A DNA stretch of 64,000 nt from Ctenosaura bakeri (Eukaryota; Chordata; Lepidosauria; Squamata; Iguanidae): assembly GCA_948474755.1 (NCBI GenBank), contig CAOLHI010001241.1:248001-312000 (forward strand), given 5' to 3'. The notes below the pieces were generated by a model. The model saw only the letters and a program-made list of their open reading frames with translations. It was not told the DNA's origin and searched no databases. Both the position numbers and the translations under genes were made by a program. Below, in pieces: positions 1 to 11,758 of this stretch (positions are counted from its first letter, which is position 1; each line of letters starts with the position of its first letter).

Positions 1-2865
1 TCACCTTAATTATAAAGAGCTTTGGTAGCTCATAGGAAAAAAATGAACAGCATATTTTCCCCCTTCTATTTTGCTTTTTCAGAAATTTGAAAAACCTCTT
101 GTTCATTAACATTTCCAGAGCTCTAGAAGCAAACTCAAATTTACAAAAGGTCTGGGAGTTCTTTAAAGCAAATTCCCACCCCATTCAATAATTTATATCA
201 TGTATAATGCCTTGACCACTTTACAGAGACTGTGTAGCTTTAGAAAAATAGCATTAAAACAAATTAGAAAGTAGTAACGCATGTTTTTTTTCCCATTAGT
301 CTAACCAGGAAGCTTACTAATTCACAAATATTGAAACTAGCCCTGATAGAGATGAATTAATTTTTCATATTTTAATAATGAAAGTCACAGTAAAACAGAA
401 ACTACAATAGTTAGTAGTATTGCAGAAGTGGCTACAAAAGTGAACAAACATATCTTTGGATGTGATTTCTTCTCTTTGTCATAAACAGTATTTCTGTTAT
501 GATATACTTACATCATTTATCCTATCTGCTTCTTTAAACATGTAACTTAATATTTCAATAGCAAGCATGACTTAATATGAACCTGCCGATATTTTCCAGG
601 TATTTTATAGAAAGTAATCATTACATGAAAAGCTGTGATTTAGATCTTCATTTTTGTCTACCCTAATGTAATGCACTATTAACACAGTGTTTGCCTTATT
701 GCCACAGCATATCAGAAACCAATACAGGAAAGAAAATACATAGATTCTGAAACATAGGTGACATTCCAAAAAAATTATCTTGCAGAAATATTCATATTAA
801 CTTCTTCTTATGTCAAAGAAAATGAACTTTTATATAACAAGATGCCTTTGTAACTCAAACTTTCTAACCAATATAATGTGAAGCTTTAAACATTCTGTAA
901 ATGTTCATAACTTCAGATTTCTCTTATGAAAGCTTCATTAAAGTATATAAATTGGTACTACTGTCAGAAATGGCATTAAGTATTCAATAAGAGTAGACTT
1001 AATGCAATTAATAGCAATTAAAATTATACTTTTATGATGTCAGCTACCAGCATTGGAAAGACATAATTGCCTGTAAGGACATTTGTACCATATTTATCCT
1101 CTAAAACTGTCCAATTTATATGAAAAATGCCAAAAACATATCCCATATGGGTACGATTATCTTCTTGGATTTTAAGAAGTAATCTGTCTTATCCTGCATG
1201 TGCACATTAAGCTAATTTGCTTTAATTAGTTTTTTCTCATTGTGTTGATGCTAACTTTTGGATGTACAGACGCTAAACTTTATTATAAGGTGACTACACA
1301 AACTTTAAGCCCTGAAGGTGGACTATTTCATTTGTTTATATTTCCTCATTTAGTTTACAAACTGGCTAGGTGATATTCTTACACTTAAATTACTGATGGA
1401 TTTTCATTAATTAGCAGTTAAATATGCACTAATGGCATGGCAGTGTTGCTGGTGAAGGGTTGTTTTTCCCCTCAGTTGTAATAAATCAATGAACAGGTTC
1501 TGGTCAGACTAATTTACACATATATATAAAAAACTTATAAATATATGTTATTGTATCAACATAAATAAAGATTACTGTGTCCATAATCAGTTGTCCAGAT
1601 ACTTTATAATTTTAAAATAATGAAATACCCAAACAAGTTCTGTTGTTTACAGCACTGCAGGAAGCAGGTTTTGAAATCCTTTAAATCTTTGTTCTCTCAT
1701 TCAGATTAATTCAATAACATTTATGGAACACTTCTATATTTTCCGACTTTCCTCAGAATCCAGAGGAAAGACTAGTACTGATGTGATTCAGAGATGATTA
1801 AACCAAAAAGGAGCATATTTATATTACCTGTCATGGTAACAACTCGTTGAGGATCTTAGAGCACAAAAGGAATTATACATAATCTACCAAAATAACACAG
1901 AACTATTGGGGTTTAGTATTCCCAGAAATCTAATACTCAATTATGTCTCCTCTTTGAATATCAGTGGCAAGGTATGTTTCCTGGAGTCACTGACTGAAAA
2001 AAACTCTGTCCATCTCACTGAAGCCATAGAAAACCACACTTCCATCCCCAGCCTTCATTCCTCAAGCAGTTATAATATAAAATAAAAAGGGGAACCCCTG
2101 AAATATTTTTTAAAAAAACTGAAGCAGATGATTGAATGTATCAACACCGAAATTATTCCCTGTCCCTTATAACTTATGAATTTTTATCTTACCCAGACAA
2201 TCCATTTAGGCTATAAAACTCAGCTCTTCTCAGCTAGGCCTGGTCTCCACAGCAACAACTGTAAGGTGAAGGAGACTTCTAGACAAGCAAACAAAAACAA
2301 AAAAAAACTCGCTGGGCATGTGCAGCTCAGAGTTTCTATAATTACAGAGTAATATCCTGGGGTTACTCTGTCAGATGTTTAAAGCACTTCATAGGCATCT
2401 GGTTGTAATCTTTTAAATAATCTGCTAAAGTAAGTTGGCATTATTATTCCTCATGTTGCACATATGGAGTATAAGAGGCCTATGGCTTGCCTAAGGCCAC
2501 CAAGTTTCTGACGGAAAGAAATATTAACTTCCCAATTATACCTCAGAATCTTTAACACTACAATACAGTGTCTATAGTTTAAAAGACAAGACAACAAAAT
2601 CAATAAAGAAAGACCTGTTAATTATCTATTTAAATATAAACAAGACCCATTAATAATACTTGTATCCCAGTCCAATCAGTCACACTACGGTTCATCCTAA
2701 AATGCCAGAACAAAAAAAAAAGACTTTTCATGTCAAAGTAATCTTGAGTATGTGTGATACTGCTTAAGCTCCCCCTATATATCTGGACTGGCCTTTTCAT
2801 AATAATTTTCTTAGTACATTGTTTAGACTTTTTTTTAATTTATAGTGCCATCACTTCGTTTTGTC
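1..2865. other. AT-rich non-coding DNA, no gene seen
   Basis: Stop codons are dense in all frames, and I recognise no exon, RNA gene or full repeat. The stretch holds only short A/T runs and a purine-rich patch near 2300. It could be intronic or intergenic. Confidence 0.6.
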
Positions 2866-3003
2866 CATTTCCACACTTGACTGTTATAGTGCTATTATTC
2901 CACTTTCAGCATTCTATGGAATCTATGGAATCCTGGAAATCTCAGGATTCCATAGGATGTTGAAAGTGGAATAATAGCATTATAACAATCTAGTGTGGAA
3001 ATG
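2866..3003. mobile_element. Palindromic MITE (AT-rich family, internally deleted copy)
   Basis: This is a near-perfect palindrome. The left arm starts CATTTCCACACTTGACTG and the right arm ends CTAGTGTGGAAATG. Both arms contain the family core TGCTATTATTCCACTTTC and GGAATCCTGG or their complements. The two arms are separated by only about 15 bases, so this copy lacks the central part found in the copy at 25269-25464. It encodes no protein and would depend on a transposase supplied elsewhere. The superfamily is inferred, not proven; the sibling copy has a TAA target duplication. Confidence 0.75.
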
Positions 3004-3544
3004 CCTTTATCTTTGTTACCTATGCAGTAATTGGTGAAATTTTATAATTAGTGAATAACTATGTACTTATAATTAATTCTTTTCTATAGTTACAAAGGCA
3101 TAATGTATTTTTTGCATTGCTTTACAATTGTGAGGAGGCATTATTTGTTGTAGTTTTTGCCATGAGGCTGATTTAAGTGTAATGGTACCCTTTGAATGAG
3201 ACTTCATCAACTGCCATGTTATCATATCTCATAGTAATAGAATGAATTTATCACCTGGAAGACTTTGCTCATCTCTAGAACAGACATTCAAAAACTGCAA
3301 GTCTTCTCAAAGAAAAAAATAATTTTGCTATAACTTGTTTCTCATGCTCAGATTTTGAATGACAGCACTAGTGTCCAGGAGTTCAAGATTCAACACACTT
3401 TGTGTTTATATGGCAGAACCAACTGTGACTGCTTATATGCTAATTTAGCACTGTAAGACATGATGGATGTCTTAAATGCAAGAACATATTTCCAGCTAAC
3501 ATAGGAGGGTTGTATAAATGACAATAGCCATAATAATAACCTAA
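3004..3544. other. AT-rich non-coding DNA
   Basis: No coding potential or recognised repeat is visible between the MITE and the inverted-repeat arm. Confidence 0.5.
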
Positions 3545-4087
3545 GATCTTAGGGTATTCATAACTCAAAAATAACTTGGAGGCACACAGCAACACAGGAT
3601 CATCCAACAGAGTAATTCTCAGGTCTCTGAAGTATATTGTTCCTTTGCATACTTCAGCCAGTTCAGTTTTAGAGCCGGGATTGTTTTTTCAAAATAAATG
3701 AGTGAAAATATTGCTTTACAGTATTTCATTACCCTCACATCAGAAGGTTAAGAGGTTTAAACAAATAAGGTGTAGATTATAAAGAAGTTAATGTTAATAT
3801 GTGATTTTTAAAACAAGAAATAACATGAATTGAATTGATTTGAGATTCCTGGCTCTTGTGTGCAGGAAATCTGCTCTGCTACTGATCTTGGCAGAGTAGG
3901 GAAGAAGAAAAGATTCAGTTGTACTGAAAAATGTTCTGCGTATGCTCAGAGGTTCTCAAACCATTTCTGTTTAAATATTCTCCATTCTTGTTTCACTAAC
4001 TGATTTTTGTGACTACCTATGTGTTGGTGAATTTGTAGGAGATCAGTGCCCTCTAACTGGCATAAACCACTCCTTACTAACCTTTAA
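3545..4087 (+). repeat. Arm 1 of a ~540 bp inverted repeat pair (partner 15025-15552)
   Basis: The reverse complement of this segment is found at 15025-15552, about 11 kb away. By eye the best 400 bases are about 95% identical, with one roughly 12 bp gap (the extra bases of arm 1 lie near 3931-3942). Homology stops sharply at 4087, after ACCTTTAA. The left 50 bases (CTTGGAGGCACACAGCAACA) are the 3' tail of the tRNA-derived SINE that is complete next to arm 2. Arm 1 therefore begins inside a SINE tail and continues into non-SINE sequence. It may be a segmental duplication, an unrecognised interspersed repeat, or a 5'-truncated retrocopy of a SINE read-through transcript. Confidence 0.85.
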
Positions 4088-5056
4088 TATATTACTAGAT
4101 GTTGAAGCCTATAGGCGTAATCTATGAGGAACAGTTATGTGAAATTATATTTACATAAGACACCCACACATACACAGGCTACAGTAAGTAAATAAGATGT
4201 ACCTCTGTGAAACAGTACCTGGAGTAATGGACTTAATATATAGTTCTAATTCTTTCTCGCCATCTGTCAAGACTGTGAGTGCAGACATAGGGACTTGTAA
4301 AAATTCTCCAACCTTTTGTCTTTTAAGCTCTTGGAATTAGATGTTCTTTTCTTCCTGCACTTTCCCCAGTCCAAAGATGTACCTATTAGCTATCAGAGAC
4401 AGCAGACCATGTTGTAGGTTGTCTCCCCAGCTATGCTCCTTGCCCTTACCTTCCATGGAAAAAGATTGAAATCTTTAGCTGTTGCTGAGCTCAGTTATAA
4501 TCACTAGAACATGATTCCTGCTAGATCTCTTATAGTTAAAGCATGGGATACAGACCTCTTTTACTTCATAGAGGAAAAAAAATAATCAAGACAAGAAAAT
4601 TACATCTGGCACTCTACTGATGGTTGATTTTACAAGGATCTAGTCCTTGAGTACAGCTTGAATGCCTGAAAAAGAATACATCTGTAAGCCAGAGACAGTC
4701 CAAACAAACAAAATGAAGAAATAAGCCCAGTAACTGTAAGCTATACATTCTCCCTATCCACACCTTCATAGACTCCTTTTTTACTTCCTTAGGCTAAATG
4801 TCCTTGCCTTATAGTTAAGAAATCAAAACAAATGTTTAAAAAGCACACAACCATAAAATATATAACATAAATTAATGTAATTGCAAAAAACATGATTATA
4901 GAAAGAAAACAGTGAACTGAATGCCCAGGCTACTAACAGTCTAAATGTATACAAAACATGAGTAGATGCAAAGGTGTAAACATAAACTTACGTACAAACA
5001 ACAAAAGGAGTAATCAATTTATTACAAAAACATTAGATAGAATGCTGAACCAAACA
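4088..5056. other. AT-rich non-coding DNA
   Basis: No supported feature is seen. Frames are interrupted and no repeat is recognised. Confidence 0.5.
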
Positions 5057-5596
5057 TGGAAAATGTGATGGATGATGATGCTGTGATTGAGGAGCAACTG
5101 ATTGTGCAGGGGGCCAAGCCAGTAAGTGAGCAAGTCAACCTGCAAACATCCTCTGAACTGGAAGGTCAGACAGAGACAGAATTGCTCCAGCCAGCTCATG
5201 ATGGAGAGGGAACCAGCAGTAATGCAGAGGAGTTGCAGCCAGTTGTGCCCATCAGCCCTCAATCATGCAGAAGGCTGAAACGGGCTGCTGAGAGGGAGAC
5301 TGCTTGGGCTAGGCTGAGGAAACAATAACAAGCAGATCCTGCTCACAGGGGCTATTTAAATCTGCCAGCATGCCTGCTCCTTGCTTGCAGCAAATTATTA
5401 GCTAGCCCTCACAACCTTTATGTCTCCTGCTCCCTGAAACCCTCCAGACGGATCTCTGGATCCTGATCCTTTGAACTGGACCTTGACCTGGCTCGGCTTG
5501 CGTTTTCCTGGTGTTTGGTATATTCAGACTCCCCAAGTGTTCTTGACCTCTCTCCTCCTTTGCTGGCTGCAACCTGGCAGGGAGAGATTCCTGACA
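5057..5596 (+). mobile_element. LTR-like block, probable degraded solo LTR (gypsy-type appearance)
   Basis: This segment is distinctly richer in GC than its surroundings and resembles a retrotransposon LTR. It has a TATA-like GGCTATTTAAATCTGCC near 5349 and a pyrimidine-rich downstream half with repeated TGGATCCTGATCC / GGACCTTGACC wording. It ends AGATTCCTGACA, which resembles the inverted LTR-end motif TGTCAGG at the start of the LTR at 30587. A 90-codon open frame at 5056-5328 is not recognised as gag or pol and is probably chance. The 5' limit is uncertain and no target duplication was found. A later AATAAA at 5682 may mean the element extends further. Confidence 0.45.
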
Positions 5597-7671
5597 GAAA
5601 ACAAGGACAGTAAAACATGAAAGGTGAACAACAAAATACATAAGGACTTCTAGACTGTGTCCTGTATCAATTTATTTTCCTCAATAAACTACCCATTACA
5701 CTGCCAAGAAACAAAAACCTAACTGCAAGCATAGAGTCTAAAGAAACAATGCTAATGAAAGCTGCTAAAATTAAACCATTATGAAAGATAGCCACCTGCT
5801 AATGTTGGGGTGTTCTTTTTAAGTACAGCATTTGTTTTGATTGGTTCCTGACTGCTGCCTCTTTGTGTTATCCAGCCTCATGGTTGGTCAGAGCCTATTG
5901 GCAAAGCAGAAATCAAAAGAGAAGAATGTATATGTTCTACACAATTACAGTACTTTGACATTATTTTAAGTTCTATGGTTTCATCCTATTGAATCCTGAG
6001 ACTTTTTGTTTGGTAAAATACATAGAATTCTCTATAGTGAGTGCTCTAGTGCTATATTAGAAAATTAAAAATACATAATCACACTACATATCTCAGAATC
6101 CTGTAGGACCCAGCCATGAAAGGTGCAGCAGTATTAAACTGCTTTAAGTGCACTGAAACTCTGCAGTTTCAGCAGGCATTCTGCCCAGTTACTGCCTGTC
6201 CCTTAAGCCTATCCCAGTTCCATGATCTGAACCCTTACAATACCAGTTGTGTAGGGACGGGGGCAGGGGGGCAGTTCACCCCCGGCAGCAATGTTTTGGG
6301 GGCATCCCGGCCTGTCATTGAGCCCCCAAGCCCCCTGATCATGCCCCCATGCACAGTGGCCACGGCCTTCATGCCATAGCTGCACCCCCTCCCTCCCCCC
6401 TCCCCACAATCCAAGAAATATTATGTAATTATTTTTGCATTTATAATAGATGATTCAACTATATGCATTACTATTTAGAAAATTAAAGTCTATTCTATAA
6501 AAAAAGTCATTTGACCAATCACCTGCCATTGTTTTGTTAACAATGTACACTGGCAACTAAATTAAGTTTCAATTTTTACAATGTGAAAATAACAAAATCT
6601 ATGAAGCTTCATCAGTGTGCTTCCCATTTCACCAGAACTAGTTGAATCTTGCCTCTATAGCTGAGGCTATATTGGAGAAAAAATTAATCAGATTTTGCCT
6701 TCTTTTACAGGAAATAAATGAATGCCTAAAAAACGTTTGCACCAATAAAAATCCCACAAATTAGATTTTCTTCAGGGGAAAACTTTTTCAAAGCAGATAC
6801 ATATTTTCTACAGAAACCAATCCTACATTTTGGTATTCCTTTGATTGGCTTTTTCCTCATAATAGCATGAAGTTCTCTGGGGTAAGAAGTAAAGCAGATA
6901 CTTGCCATTATGGGGATAAAATTCCTGCCAGTAAAAATCAGGCTTCGAAAGCAGAAACATTAGTAATTTGATGTTCAGTGGATTTTTTTTGTCACTCCAA
7001 TACACAAGGGAAAGGGGAAAAGGCCAATATGCCTCCTCTAATAGCTGGTGTTGGTTTTGGATGTAATGTGTTGCTCTTTTGATAGCTCTCACATGCATAT
7101 AACCTGTTATCAGTCTGTTGTAATTATGATGTATCATCTTCATGATTTGCCTCTTTGCAGCCTAATATATTATGATAGCTAAAGTGAGCTGCTCTGTTTA
7201 TAATTGGATGGCTGCTATTGATATGGGTAATGGATCTCTCCTGTGAAATGCAAACAGCAACTAGATGCTCAGCATGGAGGTAAATTAAGTACCTGTGCTA
7301 CCTGGGAATCAGCAGGTAGGCCTCATGACTTAGTATAGGGATGTATGTTTTTCTGGCATCTCAGCACATCTCTAATTGCAATTATATTTCATGCCTATCT
7401 TGTCAGGGTTCTTAGAGGAAGGTTGTATATATAAATCTTTTAAGTACCAAAAATTAGCAGGTGACCATGCAGTCTTTTTACAGAAGATCTAGATGTCATT
7501 TACAAACAATAACACAGCCATGCCATGTCCTCCTGAAATCCAAACTGTCTAGGGGCAAATCTACTAACTTCATACAAAAAGAGGGTGCAAAACAGAACAT
7601 TTTTAAACATTAAAATCCTTTTCAAATCCTTGGTTTATTAAACTACATAATCCTCCTTCTCTGCACTTTAG
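5597..7671. other. Non-coding DNA with a MITE-like piece and a GC-rich patch
   Basis: At about 6067-6165 the text CACACTACATATCTCAGAATCC followed by a palindromic AACTGCTTTAAGTGCA resembles half of a squamate-type MITE. At 6250-6410 a C/G-rich stretch with short inverted G/C runs follows. Nothing in it reads as a gene. The remainder is AT-rich. Confidence 0.35.
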
Positions 7672-7752
7672 CAATATCATTGGTGGAAATGCTGGAAATG
7701 GTATGATGATAATGGACGGATTCACAATGCAGATCCTGCCAATGTAAAAGCG
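7672..7752 (+). other. Weak candidate exon (81 bp, 27 codons)
   Basis: A pyrimidine tract ending in CTTTAG lies just before 7672 and a GT follows 7752. Between them one frame is open and reads residues including HWWKCWKWYDDNGRIHNAD, which looks more protein-like than the surrounding frames. The donor (GCG/GTACAA) is poor and I do not recognise a family. It could be chance. Conservation in other squamates would decide it. Confidence 0.15.
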
Positions 7753-7892
7753 GTACAATACTGTCATGCTCTTATCAGTTTGTGTAAATCAGGCTTTAGA
7801 ATATTGCTTATATAGATCATGATACAGAATTAGCATTTACAACAGAAGGAAATCTTTGTCTCTTTCTAAAGAAATATGCTTTATGTATGCTT

Positions 7893-7982
7893 TACTTCTA
7901 TACGCACTTGCCTGGGAGTAAATCTACTTCAAAGCAATAGGACTTCCTTCTGGATAGAGATATACAGGCTCATGCTGCTATA
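7893..7982. repeat. Squamate-type palindromic repeat ("GGGAGTAA / TACTTCT" type)
   Basis: The segment CACTTGCCTGGGAGTAAATC, followed by a degraded GGACTTCCTTCT and then a degraded TACAGGCTC, matches the order of motifs in an abundant ~90 bp palindromic repeat. Other copies in this window lie at 20590, 54010, 57065 and 63666. It has no coding capacity. Confidence 0.6.
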
Positions 7983-9207
7983 GTAGAATAAAATATTTTC
8001 AAAGCTATGACAGAAGCCATTATAAGCGACATCTCCTTAAAATTATATAACTTTAGCATCTTGTAATCATGAGCATTAATACATTGGTAGACCTAAAATA
8101 CTGAAAACAGTTTTTTTACCCAGTACATTGATTTTTCTTTTCTCTGGGTAAACATAGAAATATAGCAACAATGTACAGAAGTAGCAAAATATTGATTTTA
8201 TTTCTCTTATTTTTAGTTCACTTTGGGTTCAAGGTTGACAAGGGCAATTATATTCTGTAATTGTTTAGCAGTCATCATACTTGTCTAAGACACTAATTTC
8301 CAATAAAATGCTTATTGGATTTACAGACTTGCTTCTCTTTCATTGCCCTGGCTGCCCCACCTTTCACAATAAGCAAGAGGAGAAAAAACTTACATCCTCT
8401 CAATGTTCATAAGTACTAAGGAGATTGTGTTGTTGTTGTTGTTTTCAAAAAAAAAATCACCTCAGGCATATATTTGCCGACCAGCATAAACTGGTTTCTT
8501 TCAACTAATCCAGTCATGGATATTGAAGAGCAAACCCTCAAAACCTTTCAAGGCTTAGTCCTCCTTTTTCATTCTCATTCTTTTAGCCTCTTCTGAAAAG
8601 ACCTCTCTTTCTGTGAGAACAGAGGGGTAAAATACCTCAAACCAAACAGTCTTTTCCCCTGTGATGATAACCTTTTAGTTTAGTTTAACTGAACCAGATC
8701 TAGTAATGTGATTAGAAAATAATGTCTACATAACACAAGTTTGCTCAGTTTGTACTTTGATTTTATTAAAGGGTTATTACTGACAATTTATTTTTTTTAA
8801 ATTTGAAGTCTGTGTAGCTGAGCATAATTTATCACTCTACTTCAGATATGGGCAAATCTGTAATTTTCACCAGGAAATCTATTGCACTTTTGTGTTGCAG
8901 GTTACCTTAATGCTGAACTTTCATTTAGCTGTAATCACTTGAAATAACTTGCTGTGATGATGGAGAGCCACAGTTCACTAATTACAATTAAACCATGTGA
9001 ACCATATGTTTTCTGACTTCAGTGGGCTTTCAAAGTTTCAATAGGTATTACTTGAATTATACTTTTTAAATCTTGCTTGGGCTTTCTTTTTAGCTATTTT
9101 AGGAAACCAGAAGTTTTTTAAGTAGATATTTTTCTGAGATGTATTAATTGGTTGGTTGATCATTTTGACACCCCACCTTCCTTAAAGAATTCCAGGAAGA
9201 TAACAGC
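7983..9207. other. AT-rich non-coding DNA
   Basis: Only a short GTT microsatellite near 8429-8443 stands out. No gene is seen. Confidence 0.5.
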
Positions 9208-9216
9208 ATTTTAAAC

Positions 9217-10118
9217 TAGGGATGGGCCAACCAAATCTGCAAATTCTCGAATCCTTGGCAAGAATTCAAGATTCCGGGATCCAAATCCAGGCACCAAACT
9301 GACGAACAGAATCTTTCAAATCCAATGCCCGCAGTGGCCCCAGCAATGGCTGGCTCCCTGCAAGTCCCAGGGCCTCCGCCAGCACGGGCACTCCAGAGGA
9401 GGCCCACAGTCTCATGCAGGCCCGGCAATGGCCAGCTCCCTGCACGTCCCGAGGCCTCCGCCAGCGCAAGCACTGAGCAAGTGGACCATCATGGATCGGG
9501 CCCACAGGAGCTTGCAAGACCAGCTATTGCGACGTCCCTGCATGCTCCGTGGCCTGAGGGAATGGAGGAATGCCGTGGATTGGGCCTACACGAGCAGGCA
9601 AAGCCAGCTATCCCCATGTCCTTGCATGCCCCGGAGCCTGAGCTCACCCATGTTTTTAAAAATTGGCACAAAACTCTAAAGCCACATGCACACACCGGAG
9701 CCTGCCTGTGCCCGAGACTGCTGCCTGTGCTCACTCCTCCTGCCGGTGCCCACTTCTGTGGTCTCTTTGGCTGCCTCCCTCTGCAAGGTAATAATCTCTA
9801 TACTCTTGATTTGAGACTTACATACTTCATCTAGTAGATGAGCATGTCAATTGCCTTTTTAATCTTCTTAATAAGAAGTACAGGTATGTTTTCCTGGACT
9901 GAAAACTATTTTTAATTTGTTTTTCATTAAACAAAGATGTCAAATTCTGCTTCAAAAACACTTTTCAATAGAAGTGCTTTCCTTCCCTTGCTTTTTAAAC
10001 CCTTTTTAAAAAAAGGATTTGAAAGATTTGAGATTCGTGAGATTCATGGATACCCAGAACCTTCCAAGGATTTGGATCCAGATTCAGATTTGGAAAATTC
10101 TGAATTCATCCCATCTGT
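9217..10118. mobile_element. hAT-like non-autonomous DNA transposon with minisatellite core
   Basis: The element starts TAGGGATGGGCCAACC and its other end read in reverse is ACAGATGGGATGAATTC. It is flanked on both sides by the identical ATTTTAAAC (9208-9216 and 10119-10127). That fits the 8 bp duplication of hAT elements, with one extra base possibly fortuitous. Subterminal inverted sequence is also visible: AATCTTTCAAATCC near 9311-9324 and its complement at about 10016-10029. The centre holds a GC-rich tandem repeat rather than a transposase. Open frames here (for example 9325-9834) come from the repeat and are not supported as genes. Confidence 0.75.
9341..9690. repeat. GC-rich minisatellite inside the hAT-like element
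   Basis: Four diverged units begin with CAGCAATGGC, CGGCAATGGC, CAGCTATTGC and CAGCTATCCC at about 9341, 9423, 9521 and 9605, so the period is 82-98 bp. Each unit continues with a CCCTGCA-like block and a GGCCTCCGCC or GGCCTGAGG block. The array is much richer in GC than the flanking AT-rich DNA. Confidence 0.7.
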
Positions 10119-10127
10119 ATTTTAAAC

Positions 10128-10640
10128 AATAACTGAACAATTTTAACCACAGCTGGACAACAATGAATTTTGTTGAAGTCCCTTGGGAAGAAGTCCTAGA
10201 ATCTGAGTGTAGCCACTGCAAAGGCCCTCTCCCTGTTCCCAACTAAATTTATTCTGGAGGACAGGAAGCCTATAATTATGGTCTTAAAATGCAGACAAGA
10301 GAAGGTAATCCTTCAAATAGGCTAGTGGCAAACTGTGAAGGTTTTAAAGGTCATCACCAGAACTTATGATGAGGTCCTGAAAAAAAAAAGCCAGTGTAGC
10401 TATTTTAATGAGGGAGTCATATGCTCCCTATAAATGGAATTTATTGTCTGCCTGTCTTCAACAATCTGGGTCAGTGGTAGTTTCTGAGCCCTACATGGAG
10501 CGAGCAGGAAGGAGAAAAAGGTGCCCAGCCAACTGAGAGAGTTTGAAAGCAGTGCATGAGCACACATAGGCACTTCCAAGTAAGCCTCCATAATCCCTCT
10601 TGTTCCCTAGCTGGGTCCTACTTTTTTATTAGTTACACTT
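10128..10640. other. Non-coding DNA
   Basis: No supported gene or repeat lies between the hAT-like element and the T-rich end of the L1 copy. Confidence 0.5.
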
Positions 10641-11382
10641 TCTTTTTTAAATTTATTTATTTTTATGAATAAAGAGTAACATTTCTCAAGAACAAGACAT
10701 AATTTACGTATTTAAGTACTTTAGAAAAATAAACAAGAGAAAACAAGAACAATGTTCTAGAAAAAAAGAAAAAATAACAAAAGGAAAGGGGAAAAAGGAC
10801 TCCTTTCCCAAGCAGTGATGGATGCTTCCAGAAAGAAAAACAACTTCTCCTGGGAAATTAGTAAGAATAATAATTTCTCTACAGTATAAAACAAAAATCT
10901 TTAGACATTAGTTTAAATAAGAATAGATATACATGTAAATTTACAAGTAATTGTAAATAAAGTATCAGTAAATATACTAGACTTACTCTTCCAAATTTGT
11001 TATTGATAAATTCCCCTATTTAGGTGTCCAAAGGGGTATTAGGATTTTCCATTCCTTCCTGGACTTTTGTGTAGGTTTTTCAGATAATGAAATTGTTAAT
11101 TTGTCTAGCTCTGCTATTTCAAAAAGCTTTATAGCCTAATCATCAATTGAAGGAGTATGGGGGTCTTACCAGCTTTGGGCAAAAGTTATTCTACCTGTGT
11201 GAATCATGTATAATAAGCTGCTCCAAATTTTTCCTTTGAGTAGATATCTATTGCACCAAGGATACTAAGGCCCTTTTCGCACGGGCTTTCCCAGGCGAAA
11301 TAGCCCCGTGAGCCGTGCGGGAGTGGGAGCGTCGCTCCGCACGACGCACTCCCACTTCCGGCGCTCTCACGGGGCTGCAGCG

Positions 11383-11440
11383 GCGCGAGCGCGGGGTTTT
11401 TGATTTTCGCTTTCAAGCGAAAATCACCCCGCGCTCGCGC
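11383..11440. repeat. Perfect long hairpin in GC-rich element copy 1
   Basis: The outer arms GCGCGAGCGCGGGGT (11383-11397) and ACCCCGCGCTCGCGC (11426-11440) are exact complements. The inner arms GATTTTCGCTT and AAGCGAAAATC are also exact, giving 26 paired bases with a 4-base bulge of T and a 2-base loop. The equivalent site in copy 2 (about 24590-24650) keeps the layout with several mismatches. Confidence 0.85.
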
Positions 11441-11641
11441 TACGCTCCCGGCGCCCACACGCACTCACCTGTAGTGCGGTGCGTCGGGGAGGCGGCCGGG
11501 TCGCGCCTCCTTCCCTCCGCCCGTGCGGAAGGAAGGGGCGGGGCGGGGAGCTAACGCGGCGGATGCGAGAGCATCCTGCTTCGCACGGGCGGGGGGCTGC
11601 TCGCGACAGCCTCCCGCTCGCGCGCGTGCGCGCGGGGGGCG

Positions 11642-11758
11642 GGCGCGACTGTCGCTCGCTCCTGGCGCGCGCGGGGGGAGGGCGCGACTGTCGCTCGCTC
11701 CTGGCGCGCGCGGGGGGCGGGCGCGACTGTCGCTCGCGCCAGGAGCGAGGGGCAGTCG
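11642..11758. repeat. 39 bp GC-rich tandem repeat, three units
   Basis: GGCGCGACTGTCGCTCGC recurs at 11642, 11681 and 11720, an exact 39-base period, joined by CTGGCGCGCGCGGGGGG-type spacers. Inverted versions (GAGCGACAGTCGCGCC) follow near 11831, so the block can fold back on itself. Confidence 0.85.

Noticed and set aside
9325..9834. 169-codon frame as a proline-rich gene
   Set aside because: It reads through the minisatellite of the hAT-like element. Repetitive wording and overlapping frames on both strands indicate composition only.
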